64,000 nucleotides of DNA, from the NCBI GenBank assembly GCA_964035545.1, contig OZ037765.1, forward strand, positions 18,780,698 to 18,844,697, in the 5' to 3' direction. This document shows positions 22,904-35,960 of this stretch, in pieces; position 1 is the stretch's first letter, and each line of letters starts with the position of its first letter. Source of the stretch: Bugula neritina. Lineage: Eukaryota; Bryozoa; Gymnolaemata; Cheilostomatida; Bugulidae. The position numbers and the translations under genes were made by a program. The notes under the pieces are model-generated. The model searched no databases. It was not told the origin of the DNA and worked only from the letters and a program-made list of their open reading frames with translations.

Positions 22904-24022
22904 TTACTAAGTTAATTGACCAAGTCAATTGGTCATGACAGAATTTTTTGCAATTTCACTTTTTCTTATGCAAGTTTCCACCATTCGAAATATTAATGCT
23001 TTAGAATTTAGCACAGACTTAATCATTTGGTTTGTTTAATAAAACTTTGGTGCAAATTATACATTTGCAGTCAGGATTTAAACAGAATTAATGTCATTTC
23101 AAAATCTACATTTTTAACTTTAGGACTTACTTAAATGCTAATCATGTAAAAAAAATTTTGTTACATTAAATTACCTTGTGGCTAAAATTATTCATTATAA
23201 TATTATTATCGTGATTTTTAATTTTAAAACATTTTTAAATTTACTTTTAAACTCAATTTTTAAATTGTTGTGCAGTATTATAATTTCTGTGTTTCCTGTT
23301 TAATATTAAACTTGAAACATTAATACTCCTCATTGACAATGACTTGTTTTCTAAGCAATTTGCATAAATTAAAAATAGCATAATATTCGCCTATTCTCAC
23401 CTGCCTCTACTCGATCTGTCCTATTCAGGTAGTGGGAAATGCAAAGCAATATAATATTCATACTACAATATTCAAAAGGATTTGTGCAAATATAATATTC
23501 ACATATCAACATTTGAACAACAAAAATTATATTAGATTAGATGACAAACAGAAAAAGGTTTTTCCATCATGTAGCAGCAAGCAAGATAACTAAACAGGTT
23601 TGCCAAGCTGCTTTTAAGTACCCTGAAGCATATGGGTACCAGAGAAAGGTGTATATATACTGTAAGAACTATTGATTCTGTTGCATTTCCTAAAAATATG
23701 CATCACTAAATTTCAGATCTCGTTATCATTTGACAACAATGATTATTACTTTATATACATTTTGTTTTACTATTTTGCCAAATGAAGTTATTCTAAAAAT
23801 AGTATTTTTCTCCAATTTCCGTAGAATCTTCATTCAAATTCATTTAAATATAATTTCAGAAATAGAAAATATTCAGCAATGTTTGTAGAACTGTTTCAAT
23901 TTATTTGTATGAATTATATTGATATAAATATATATAATTTAGATAAAAATAAATAGCATTTTTGTTTTAGTATAGTACACATAAGAATAGGTGCATCATA
24001 TAGAATAGACCACTTTTTGTCA
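22904..24022. other. AT-rich spacer with the 3' end of the astacin gene
   Basis: No ORF of interest. A reverse-complement AATAAA lies at 23900-23905, about 120 bases beyond the stop codon of the minus-strand astacin gene, and is its likely polyadenylation signal. Confidence 0.5.
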
Positions 24023-27000
24023 TCAATCATCTGGAGTTGGTATATCTGAACATTCTGCAATTAGCAAGTCATCAAGGGCTATATCTCCTTTGTTCGTTCC
24101 AAGCATTTTTAACTTGAAAATAATCTAAAAATTATAAACTTATAAATAAAATTTGGTGTGCTGCAAATAAAGTGCTCATATTATAAATATATATGATAAT
24201 GTGAAAATTTAATGGAGAAAGTAATTGGGTTTTTTAAGGCATGGGTATACATTTTTTGAAAATTTCTATCTAAAAACTGTGAAGGTATTATAAATACACA
24301 TATCAACAGAACTACTTTCTCATTAATGCCAATTTTAACTCAGCAGAATCTACTTGTTGGTGACATGCATAAAAGCAATACATAATCAATACATACTAAT
24401 ACAGGAATCCTAATTCTCAACCATGTATAAGTGGTGCAGGCATAAAAAAGTTCAAGTAAATTCTAGAAGCTCTGCAAAACTTAAATAGTTTATGACATTA
24501 CTTTGTTAATAAGCATAGAAACAAATATGGCAATTATGTATATTTAAATAGCAAACCTTGAAACTATAAATAAATAAGACAACTTATGACTAAAAGCCCT
24601 TTTTAAGTTACAGAATTACCGCCCAAAATGTAGTACTGGTCTTAAATTTATGGTTTTAAATTTAATAATAAATTTCTATAAAGCTTATACATGTTCGTTT
24701 AACTATACTACACTATAGTACATACATACAGTGCATTATTTCTACCAATGATAGCAGCCAGTACATTGCATTCATAAAATTAATGACACAAAATAACTGC
24801 TTGGTAAGATATTATAGTATATTGACAAGATATATGCTATAGTTGTGAGGAATTAGAGAGCAATTGTACATCTAATGGATATATTATGATGAGCTATGGT
24901 TTTGTATAAAACGGGTAACAAGCTTCGCAGAAAGACAACATAAACGTTGAAGATAACTGTACCTTCAGTGGTCCTTGCGGCAAACTGATTTTCTTACTCA
25001 GCCATCGAGGTCCTTGTCCACCTGATGTACTGAAAACTAGCGACTCCTGACCACCTTGTGTGTAGAAGACCTCCAGCTGTCCCACACTCTGTCCGTACAT
25101 GCAATATGCAAATCTACAAATTGTATTCTGTGAAGATAAATTGCTGCATTTCTCATAATATAATAATCTAGAAAATATTAGTTGAAATAGAGTAGCCTAT
25201 AGTTTATAAAGGATTTTTTATTGTTCATGTCATAGACTTGCAGAAAATTGTGTTTTACAAATTACTTAAAAGTAGATACTGAATGATGTATCCTCATTTA
25301 GGTAGAGCAAAAAAAGAAGAAATTCAACTTGCCTAATTTGGATTTGTGAATATTGGTTTGGTTTTTTCACTAAAAATCTCACAAGAACACAACTGCTTAT
25401 ATGATATTTCTGCTCTAAAACGTAGGTTTTTTCAAATTGCAATTACTGTGACTGCATGGTGAAGCAATAACTTTCATTAAGATTTCATCATAATAATCTG
25501 AAGGATTACTATTACCTGAAACAGAGAGCTTGTGAAGATTGAATTTCTGGCGAGGTTAGAATAGCCATATCGTCCGTGTAAGCTAAGGAGGCTTCCACAT
25601 ATGCAAAGAACCCTGTTAAATACATATATTATTTTGTAGGTTGACATCATTATATATATCATAAAAACACAAGGGTGGGCAAAGTTAAAGTGATTTATTC
25701 ATACAACATTAGATATAGATGAAAAGTAATCATGAAAAAGATATTTTAGCGAGACTACATCTAGAGATGACAGCAGACCAAAGTCTACAAAGTGATGGAT
25801 GCGTCTATAGTGATAGCCAGCAAAAGTTTCCTGTTATAAGAGTAGTATGTGTTTATTTTAATATTAGCAATTACGCAGGTGTGTCTTGCACACTATAATA
25901 ATATATTGCTTTATCTACTACATGATATTAGGTGGAAGCTGACTCATCATTTATAATATAAGTAGAGTGCAATATTCACAGCAATACATTTATGCGGATG
26001 TTGATATAAAACTGTAGAAGTAGAGTTTGTTATAACATAAACACTTTAACAAGTTGTATAAGCAATGATATGATACTCTAACAGTACGGGGTTGGAGAAA
26101 GCTGACCATTAGATGCCATGGTGGTGTAGTCATTGTTTGGTCCAGTCTGTACGTCTGCCGTTCCTCTTTGATTAAGGAACCAGTAGTTGGTAGCAATGCC
26201 GGTATATGACTGTGTCCATCCACACCAGTCATTGTCATCAAAGTTACAGTAGTGAACTGGAGCATCTACAGTGTAAAGGTTCTGCATCAAGTTATATATT
26301 GACTTTAGTATATAATTGAGATCGTGACCATGAAACTCTATAAAGAAGTTGGTTAGGCATGAAAATAAACACAGCTATACAACTTAAGTCTGCTGATTAC
26401 AGTAATTGTACAGAAGTGCCATTGGATAATTTTCTGTTACTTTTAACAAAATTAACAATATAATATATTCGAAAAGACCGCCTGGCTCAACTCACAGCTG
26501 ATCTTTTCATTAACTAAGAGATACTAAATGCTGGCTGCAAAATGCATTAAAATCAAAACCTGCCTTCTAAATCACCATATATTTAAAATAATTTCTAATA
26601 CATAAACACTCATTTTACTATAGCAGTAAATTTTGCTGTGCTTGAGTGAAACTTTTCGCGATGCATAAATGTTAGCTAGCATGTGTTCTCAATGTTACTT
26701 AAACATACCCACACATAAAGGGTCGTAGGCTAGCCAAGTGCCATCTAAGAGGCACGTTCTGTTGGTGGGGCCCACTAAGGTGTAACCACTGTTACATGAG
26801 TACTGTATAATGTGGCCAACTGCCCTGTCTTGTCCTTGTACTGTCCGCCAACTGCCATCCTCAGGGTAAGAAGGTAAACCAGCACACATGTTCAAGATAG
26901 GGTTTTGCTCTGCAATGCAAAAGTATTTTGATGAAAATATTGAAAAGAATACAATTATATTTCTTTTTGTATGCTTTTTAATTGCAAAATAATTTAAATT

Positions 27001-30000
27001 ATTTTTCAAATAATAGCATTATTTCTCCTCACCAACTTCTAGTGCCAAGTAGCAGTCTTAGGCAATGACAATCAGTTAAATTTATGATTTTATTATCCCT
27101 GGACAGTGTTAAAGAGTTTAGCAATGCAGTATGCCAACAAAATGATTTAAGTTGCAAAATACCTTCAAATTATTTCTCCGCATCATATAACATATGGTAA
27201 TTCCTACAAATTTAGAAAAAGTATAGCACAGCAGCAACTTTTGCTCAATTTGATAAACATAAAAGTTTTAAAAAATTGAATAAAATCATAGAGTATATTA
27301 TTTGTTACACTTTTGCAAATTTTTTCTTCATATCAAAGCAAAACTTATGGTATACATGGCATACTAAAAATAAATAATTTCATCATCTAAAAGACTTTTA
27401 CCCAACTTACCACAATTATAATACATTTTGATCTTTAGAATATCAATCTGACTTATATATTGTCTTTGGCCAATGAGACCAGATTTTGTGCTGTCCTTGG
27501 TCTCTAGGGTGGGAAGAGTGTTTTTACTGAAGGCAAAACGGCCATAATGTGTTAAGGATTCATAGTCGTAAGGCAGTCCTCTGATACTTGTAAAGAATAG
27601 CTGCTTTGTCTCAAAGTTGTTTTCTATTTCTGCAAGATACCATGGTATAGTATGACAGAGTGTTATAATGTATAATCATATGCTTAAAAAAATATCTTTT
27701 TTAATTAGAAAATTATTACAGCTATTATTTTCAACTACACATTTCTGTTAATTGTCAACAACACCAAATGTGCATAAAATGATGAATTTAACAGCAAAAG
27801 TATCTTATAAATGCATTATCTACAAATAAAATAGTTATAATGGCATATATAGTGGTGCATTTTGAAAACATTCCTCGTTCTCACAATGCAGAATATAGCT
27901 TTAGAAGTAATGATATCTTAATCATAAATAATAAAACCAGAAGAAAGAATGTGCTGAAAAGCTCTTCTCTTTGAAAAAGTTGTTGAACTTTTTACTTATT
28001 TTTTTGTTATAGAATGATGTTTAAATGCAAGCTCTTCCAGGTAGGATAACTCTAAAAATACAAACCATAGAAGTCATAATCTACATGATTTCAACTTACT
28101 ACTTTGTAGTATGTTGTCATAACGTATATCAACGCAGCAGTTCCTGTCTATTCTTTGATGCTCATGATAAAAGCCCAGAGTGTGTAGAAACTCATGGATG
28201 ATGTCATAGTGATTACCAGCACAGGCTTTATTCAGATTCAACACCTGTTCTCCCCCTTTCTTGCCAACATAAGTCTCACATCTGTAACGGTACAACTGGT
28301 ACAGAGCTTGAAGATCACTGCAGGATGTTTGAATTTATTGATAATAAGTAGATTACTAACAGCTGCATTATGTGGATACACCAATAGCTTGTAATAACCT
28401 TTTAAAAACCTCAAATCTAGAGAAGTAATGAGGCAACAATTAAAACTTGCAGCTACAAGGTTTGTCAGTGCCTATTACAAGATAAAATTTATTAATGAGT
28501 AGACAACTCTTTACAGTTGTCATAACTAGGGTGTATGTTTGAGACTTGAGGGCACGGCTTATACACTGAATATGCATCACATGTGACAACGAGCTAAACA
28601 GGCTGGGATATATGAGAGTTGTAGTAACTGTAGTAACAGCTGGAGGACTACTGTCACTAAAATAATTATATACAAAGCATAAAGCAGCATCCTATTAGCA
28701 GTTGCAGTCGTCCTATACACACTGATACACTGTGCAGTGCAGCTGTATGCTTAGTTTTGTTAGAAACCAGAAATGGCAACATGAAAATTATAATAAATCA
28801 AAAAATGTTGGTAAAATTACGCAAAAATGTATGTATCGAGTCACAAAGTCACTCTAAAACAATGCAAAGGATATTAGCTAAGAATAACTCAAAATTGTGT
28901 TACCTGATTGGCTCTACATAATTCTAGATAGTGACTGCACTAGTCATGGCTCTAGCACCTGACCTACCATGGTTAGGCCAAGTATAAAACAAAGCACGAT
29001 GTGCAGCCTATATGTACGAGTATTTATAGTTAGCTACATTATTTTCAATTGGACTAGTTCTTAGTTATATACTATAATTAAATAACTATAAGGTAAATTG
29101 ATCACAGTATAATATTATGATAATCAGTTGTATAATTTGACATGCTTGAAAATACATTGACAATTTGTTTCGTAAGTTGATATAAAGTAGCAATAAAAAG
29201 TTAAATTTATGTTAAAATAAAAGTTAAGGACCTGCAATAAACCTGTACGAAACCTATTATATTTAATCACACTGCTGTTGCCATTCATCATTGTCTTTTA
29301 GCAAATATCTCAAACTTGCATACTACTCTTTTGACTCAGTTAAATATTGTAGTTGCATATATTTTCAAAAAAGTAGTATAGTGAAATTTAATTGAAACAA
29401 GGATCTTATAAGCATTGTGCAGCAAAAGCAAAAAACTTGCAATTTTCTTTCATTATAAGTAAAACGGCACCTGAAAGTGAAAGCGCATAAATTTAAAGAA
29501 AAATATGCATAGAGGAGCAAAAATTTCATTTGCTAAATAATAGGGTTTGTAAAAATAAAAAATGAAATTTCTCAAAAAGAGTGCAAACTAAAAATGAAAA
29601 GTAAAATTTTGAAGAGAAAAGGTTGAGAAGTGAATATTTTGAAAAAAGTTGACAAAGGACAAAAAAACCAAAACTAAAATTGAAAGTTTATAGAAAAAAA
29701 GAGGGAAGTAAAAATTAGATGTAAAAATTATGTTTCTTAAAAAATGAAACATTTCTATTGCATGCTTTTAAAAGCTACATCAACTTTGATGCAGAGATAT
29801 AGAACGGTTCAATTTTTAATTCATTTTTGTTTTGGAATTTGGTTTGAAACAAAATAATATATCTTTTCATAAGCAATTTATGCTCAGTTTTAGTTGGAAA
29901 AAACAAAATAAAAGAATTTCTTTTAATAAGAGCAAAGTATTACTCGTTTGGTTACAGATTAGCCTGCCTGATTAACTTAACCATGTATAATGCTAATTTA

Positions 30001-32487
30001 ATTAAAGAGTCAAAACTAGCAAACTTAACGGCACAAAGCTGTCAGCTCACATAATTCAATCACAACGTTCAAGACCAATATGTCGAACTGCTAATTTCAA
30101 TGAACAGTACATCGAAAGTTCACTGACAATACATAGTGAATAAGAATAACAGTAATTGTTGAATAATGTATATTATGTAAACTTCAACGAATGCTTAAGT
30201 AGATGTCATATAAAAAAACGTGCTAATGTCCCACAAAAGAATTCGGCTAATACCTATATTTAGAGCACATGAGCACGTGTCATGCTCTGACAATCCAGGC
30301 TGGTACTTGTTTGTACAGACCCGCTCAAGGAGGTCAAAAACTCTATTACACTGTGAAAATGTATTTTAGAAGCAGCACTCAAGAGCCTTTCAATTGCCAA
30401 TCAATTATATAATCTAATAATATTTGAAAATTATCCACATATCTGACACTATAACAAAGCCTTGAATAAATGCTATACTTTCTTTATGTAATTGTGACTT
30501 TCGAAAGAGTAGTCACGTGATAATCTTGAATGTCCAATTCAATGTTCCCAGGCCTATATAGTATACATTTAGAAAAAAACCTACCAAAGCCACAAAACTA
30601 TAGTTTTAAAAGTGAAGCATTCAACATAATGTTTTAGTACTTCAAGTCAAATCATGTTGAAGTTTGTACCTTTTTAAAACTTCTATGCTGCGAATATTCT
30701 TTAGAGCAACATATTTATACATGGTACAATTAAGTAAAAGATATGATGATAATAGTATTTACATTACATAGCTTTATTTTTCAAATTGAGATAATAATTT
30801 GCAGTATATATATAAATTTTGTTCAAAATGTTTGCCTTCTTTATGATAATATAGTTTGTTTGGGTTAGATCTAAATCCATAAGTTTTACGGCACTACTTT
30901 GAGATGCAGTTGTAATATTCTTGGTAACTGAATGGCCATAATGTATACATATTAAAGAAAAATTGTAGCGAAAAGATATAATACATTGTTTCACATTTTA
31001 CCAAAATCTCATTGTGGCATAAAAAATCTAGCTAAAATCAATAACATGACAATATTTCTAGTGCACTTCCTGATCACATGACAGAATTGACACATATAAC
31101 TGAGAATCAAAATTGTTAGTTTTAGATAACCGCAGTCAACTCTAAAACAACTCCAGTAATGTAGCTGTATAAAGACTACAAACTATATGTGATGTACTAG
31201 AGCAATGGAGTTTTTATATTTTACTATTGCTGGTAGTTAAAATAAAATAAGCTGCACATATTGGTTAAAAGAGATTGACACGATGAATTAAACTGCAATA
31301 TCTAGCACTGTCACACATAGCTTAAAAACCCTTTTAATTAACTCTTTGCATTATATTTTAAATGTTTTTTGAGAAAAACACAAGATATTAAAACTTGAAC
31401 AAAGCATCAAGTACTTAAGATGGCCGAAGTTAAAACTCACGAGCTGCCTGCTTTGATGTGAAGGTAATCGTAATCATACTCCGTCTTCAACTGGAAAGAA
31501 ATGCAGGCTGATGCTTCATTTATCTCTTGAACTGCCAACTGAACTTTGCTCACAATATCGGAATCTTGAATAAAGTAAAATTATCTTATTGCTAAAATAT
31601 TGTAACTTTGTTTTATCAGCATGACACAGAAAATGATTTTGTTTTAATCAAATGTCTCCAGAATCGTATAATGATTTTATGTGTATCATTATTGGTCATT
31701 CAGCAGCTAATGGATGTTTGTAGGCCTAGAATCTCACCATGAAACAGACCTCTATTCTATTATACTACGTTATGAACATCTGTCTCTTTATTAAAGCAAA
31801 ATTATATGATAAACTTGCAAAAGCAGGGTAGATGGAATAGTTACCAAGGTCAGAAGCAACAGTGTACGGAATTCTCCTTGTGTCCCATATTTTATATAGT
31901 GGTGGAAAATTAATCTGCAATTTGAGAGAATGTTTTAACAAAACTTGTAGAACCTAAATGGCAAAATATTGCAAAAATAAAGTAAAGATAAACAAAATTA
32001 TATTAAAACTGGCTATATTTTAAATGACTTCCTTAAGATGTGCTTTATAAATATGTGTATCAGTTAGACCAAACTCGAACAATCAGAGCATAGTGCTTCT
32101 AGACTTCACCTAGCAACAAATTGATACAATAAGAAAAAAAAGTATGAAAGAAACATAACTAATATAAAATAATTTGCCTTCCAAAGTTAGGATGAGATTT
32201 GACTACATTATATAGCACTAAGTTAACACAGTCTGTAGAGCCAAACATCACAGAAAATATATGTCCATTACAGGTGGTTTGGTGTAGAAATCCCAGCTAA
32301 ATATGTTACATATAGGAACTATAATTAATACTATACAGTTAGTTTTACTCGTTACAACTTGTATCCTGTAGAATGTAACCACTATAATGGATAGCCACTG
32401 TAACTATTAGCAAACATACAGACAAGTGATACTTACAGTTATAGTTGGTCTCAATAAGAAAAAAACTATGAATACTTGAAAAAGCAT
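24023..32487 (-). CDS. Secreted astacin metalloprotease with CCP (sushi) and MAM domains
   Basis: Ten coding exons in transcript order: 32487-32437, 31914-31845, 31564-31441, 28317-28100, 27629-27411, 26909-26709, 26265-26107, 25612-25516, 25113-24963, 24124-24023. They give 463 aa with consistent phases. Residues 1-17 are a hydrophobic signal peptide. The astacin domain runs from about 27 to 227, with IPYTV near its start and the zinc site HEFLHTLGFYHEH at 123-135. The Met-turn reads SLTHYG, with Thr 181 where astacins have Met; the Tyr after it is kept. A CCP domain (about 236-292, four Cys) follows, then a MAM domain (about 300-455: CNFDDNDWCGW, FAYVEASLAY, FAYCMYGQSVGQL, GDIALDDLLIAEC). 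The protein should act outside the cell on matrix or secreted substrates. No prodomain is visible. The exon 7 donor (GTCAGC) is weak but is supported by phase and by the MAM fit. Confidence 0.87.
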
Positions 32488-34535
32488 GTCTTCTTCCTAC
32501 AAGTAAATTTAGTAACTAAAACATGACTGTTCTGACAAGACGCATATATGTAGAGCTAGTGCTATGCTTAGACTTTCAAGATTAGACAGCATAAACTATC
32601 TGATATTGGTGGGAGCGACCAGGTGTAGTCTTTGCCGTGAAGTACTTAAGCATACTTTTGTAATTGATAATAAGAAAACATAGTAGTTTTCTTACAGATT
32701 TTCAAGACTAGAAATGCAAGCTAAAGCAGGAAGTAATAGATTGTATAACAATGTTGGTATAGACATCATGCTTTTCTCATTTACCTCTTGTTGTTTCCAA
32801 ACTGTTTACAAACACAAATCAATGTATTATTTACCCCACATAATAATGATGAGTAGAACATTACTATAGTTGAAATTTCACTATTTCTACTTCAATAGTA
32901 GAAGCAAAACATGAAAAAAATATTTGTACAAGTTTAATATGAATGATACTCATTACTGTGGATTCAATAGACTTGTGCTTTCGAAAATGACCTTATAAAC
33001 ATACTATAGAGAGCTAAATGATGTTAGATATTAAGTGCAAACACTTCAAAACAAGTGAGAACAGCAACACATTTTTAATAGCAATTATTTATATAATAGT
33101 GTCTATCTCTGAACATATTATATGCTACACTTGCTTGACATTATGTACATGTATTGTTAGACATCTAGTTGGTTTCATTGTATGAAAGCTATTAAGAAGT
33201 AGTAATCACTTGAGAAACTGCCAAAAGAGCTGTTGATGCTATACTTGTGTGCATTGGATAGTGGAGAGCAAGTTCGATGTAATTTATTGCTATTTTGTTT
33301 ATGCAAAAGCTGTAACACATGCAAATAACTCACTGAAAGGTAAGATGTAACATTAATTGCTGCCAATCACAGTGAGTAAAAGTTTTTCATGTGATTTATT
33401 GTTAAGATGAAACATATGTGTATGAGCACTTCTTCAAAGTATCCTTGCAGTACAAGCAGGTAGCACATTTTCTCAAAAATGCTTCAACTGCTCTAATTTT
33501 AAGGAAAATGTTATTGTAAACTGGCATACAGTTCTTAAAACAAGGTAAGTTCATAATTATTTTTATGCACATGTGTGTTTGAAAACATGAGCAAATGTTC
33601 ATGTTTTGCTAGCTCTTATTACTTCATAAAGTTTTTCCTGCAACTGCAAGTTAATAAAACTAAAAAAAATGAATTGAAAACGCTTGTTTTCTAGATAACA
33701 ATATAGCAAAAGAAGTTATTTCTATTGAATATATTGGGGCTGTCAAAGTTACTCTGTCAGCTCAGCCTAAATGAAAAACAGCTCTACTGCTGAAGTTAAA
33801 TCAAAAGTAATTACAACAACTGTATATATCTGCTGGCTCAAATTTTTACACAATCAACAAAGATAAATTATTTTGTAACATAATTGTAACTTTGCTATTT
33901 GAGATGATATGGTACTATAAAATTAATTCTTTTTGCAAGCATGCTTCACATATGATTACAAAAATATACATCCGCTATACTTGTACTATCTTTACTAATT
34001 ATATTTATGCTTGCCTTTTGTCTGTACTCAAGTATAATCTTGTATTTAATTCACTTATAAAAAAAAATGGAACTGCTAGCTGATGTAATTGCCTAACGAA
34101 CCAACACATAGATCTGCATAGTTTCACCCTTGATTCATTTAGAAACATCAATTGCTAGGAGTGTGTCTTCCATGTCTACAGAACATAACTTAATGCTCAT
34201 GAGAAAACTTTAAGAATACTACTGCTTAGCTAGATATTGGCAAAGGGATAAGCATCAGAATAACACATTTTTACTGCTGAGCTTTAAACGAAGAGTAAGT
34301 ATCATTCACTGCAGGTATTGAGGTTTCGAAACTACATGCATAAACCTGTGTGCAGAAGATATACAAACGCATAAGTCTTGCAATTGTCAATATCAATTGG
34401 ATATGTGTAAATTCCTGTTAAATCCTTGTCTGTATCTTGTAGAATAATGAAGACATTCACATGGACACATGAGCAAGCATTGTGTTTTTGTTAGTTATAT
34501 CTCTACTCACTTGCCAAGCAAACCCTGTATTAGAG
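32488..34535. other. Spacer between the astacin gene and the first GPCR
   Basis: AT-rich. It should contain the promoters of two divergently transcribed genes (astacin to the left, GPCR to the right). No coding exon recognised, though an undetected upstream astacin exon is possible. Confidence 0.45.
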
Positions 34536-35960
34536 ATGGAGAGTGATACATCTTCTAATATATCAACAGATGGTATTGATGTGTGCTCAGATCCTCTTGA
34601 TGTAGTGGATACTTGCTCATGGTGGTTCATCATCAAAGCTATCATTCTTTCTTTGATTCTGATAAGCATCATCTTTGGAAATAGCTTAGTAATAGCCTCA
34701 GTGTTCTTGTACAGAAAATTGAGGAGAAGTGTGAGCAACTCATTTATAGCTTCTTTAGCTCTGGCAGACTTTATGTTGGCTATTCTTGTGCTTCCTTTTG
34801 CTTTGGCAAAAGAAATTTATGGATACTGGTTGTTTCAGCACGGCATGTGCAGAATATGGCTAGTTGTAGATGTATGGGTATGCACAGCATCCATTCTACA
34901 CCTCTGTGCTATTAGCTTTGACAGGTATATAGCAATAGCCTTACCACTTAGATATCCCAATCTGATGACCAGCAGAAGATGTAAATTTATATGTCTAGCT
35001 ATGTGGATTCTCTCTTTCTTGATCTGTTTTCCTGCTCTGTTTCAAAACACAACTGGTTACACCAATACCATAAAAAATAATTCAACAAACTCTTCAAGCT
35101 GGAACAACAGTACTAGCACTCCTCTACCCCAGTGTGACGTTGTCAATACCCAACCGGGTTATATCATATATTCGGCTCTAGGCTCATTCTTCATACCCTC
35201 TTTTGTTCTGATTGGATTCTATATTAGAATATTTTTATTGGCCAAAAGATTCATGAGTCAAGCTCAAAAAGGGGTGATTTCAAATGGAAGAGGACAGGCT
35301 ATGAGAATTCATAGAGGTCACTCATCAAACAAACAGGCCATCTCTTCTTATGAACTTAGTGAGCTAATGACAGCAGCACCAGTCGAACCGAGTAAGGAAA
35401 ATAATAATTTTCAAGCCAAGGAATATCAGTCTCAGCAGTCAACAGACAGTCAAGATGCCAACCAGAATCACGTGGAACAGCCCAGCTACCCTAATACTAG
35501 TCCAGCTCACAGCACACTTCGAAAGGGTTCTTGCAAGAGTTTGAGTCAACTTCTACCCTTGCCAAGATCACAGAAACAGTCCCTGGATAATAACATAAAC
35601 AGAGAGACAAGAGCAGCAAAGACTGTAGCTATTATAGTTGGAGTATTCATTTTATGCTGGACACCTTTTTTTCTATGCTATCTTGTCCAGGGTGTAAGTA
35701 GTGTCCTAATCAATAGCTCAATATTTAATTTCTTCGTCTGGGTTGGGTATGTAAACTCCCTATTTAATCCCTGTATTTATGCATATTTTTCTACTGATTA
35801 TCGGCATGCCTTCAAAAAGATTCTCCGATGTCAGCTGAGCAAACGCCGCAGTTGCAAGGATGGAGTAGTTGGTCTGCTAACAAGTTACTACGTCAGCTCA
35901 TCTAGTGACAGATGCAACAGCGTTACAGCACAAAGGCATCCACAAACGCTAACAGTGTAA
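34536..35960 (+). CDS. Class A amine-type GPCR, intronless (474 aa)
   Basis: One uninterrupted frame encodes seven membrane segments with family landmarks: N49 in TM1 (FGNSLVI), D78 in TM2 (LALADF), C105 and the amine-binding Asp D112 in TM3 (WLVVDVWVC), DRY at 129-131, CWTPFF in TM6 and NPCIY in TM7. TM5 (YSALGSFFIP) keeps Ser at the two positions that contact catechol or phenol hydroxyls in adrenergic and dopamine receptors. The N-terminus has an NIS glycosylation site and the second extracellular loop several more. The third intracellular loop is long (about 125 residues) and the C-tail short, as in Gi/Gq-coupled amine receptors. TM6 (ETRAAKTVAIIVGVFILCW) recalls alpha1-adrenergic and D2-like receptors. 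The ligand (dopamine, octopamine, tyramine or serotonin) cannot be assigned. The first in-frame ATG is at 34536, in context GAGATGG. Confidence 0.9.
   Translation: MESDTSSNISTDGIDVCSDPLDVVDTCSWWFIIKAIILSLILISIIFGNSLVIASVFLYRKLRRSVSNSFIASLALADFMLAILVLPFALAKEIYGYWLFQHGMCRIWLVVDVWVCTASILHLCAISFDRYIAIALPLRYPNLMTSRRCKFICLAMWILSFLICFPALFQNTTGYTNTIKNNSTNSSSWNNSTSTPLPQCDVVNTQPGYIIYSALGSFFIPSFVLIGFYIRIFLLAKRFMSQAQKGVISNGRGQAMRIHRGHSSNKQAISSYELSELMTAAPVEPSKENNNFQAKEYQSQQSTDSQDANQNHVEQPSYPNTSPAHSTLRKGSCKSLSQLLPLPRSQKQSLDNNINRETRAAKTVAIIVGVFILCWTPFFLCYLVQGVSSVLINSSIFNFFVWVGYVNSLFNPCIYAYFSTDYRHAFKKILRCQLSKRRSCKDGVVGLLTSYYVSSSSDRCNSVTAQRHPQTLTV

Noticed and set aside
34482-34535. An 18-residue upstream extension of the first GPCR that looks like a signal peptide
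   Set aside because: It would start with GTG, and the frame has a TGA just upstream. The first ATG is at 34536, so the extension needs an unseen upstream exon.
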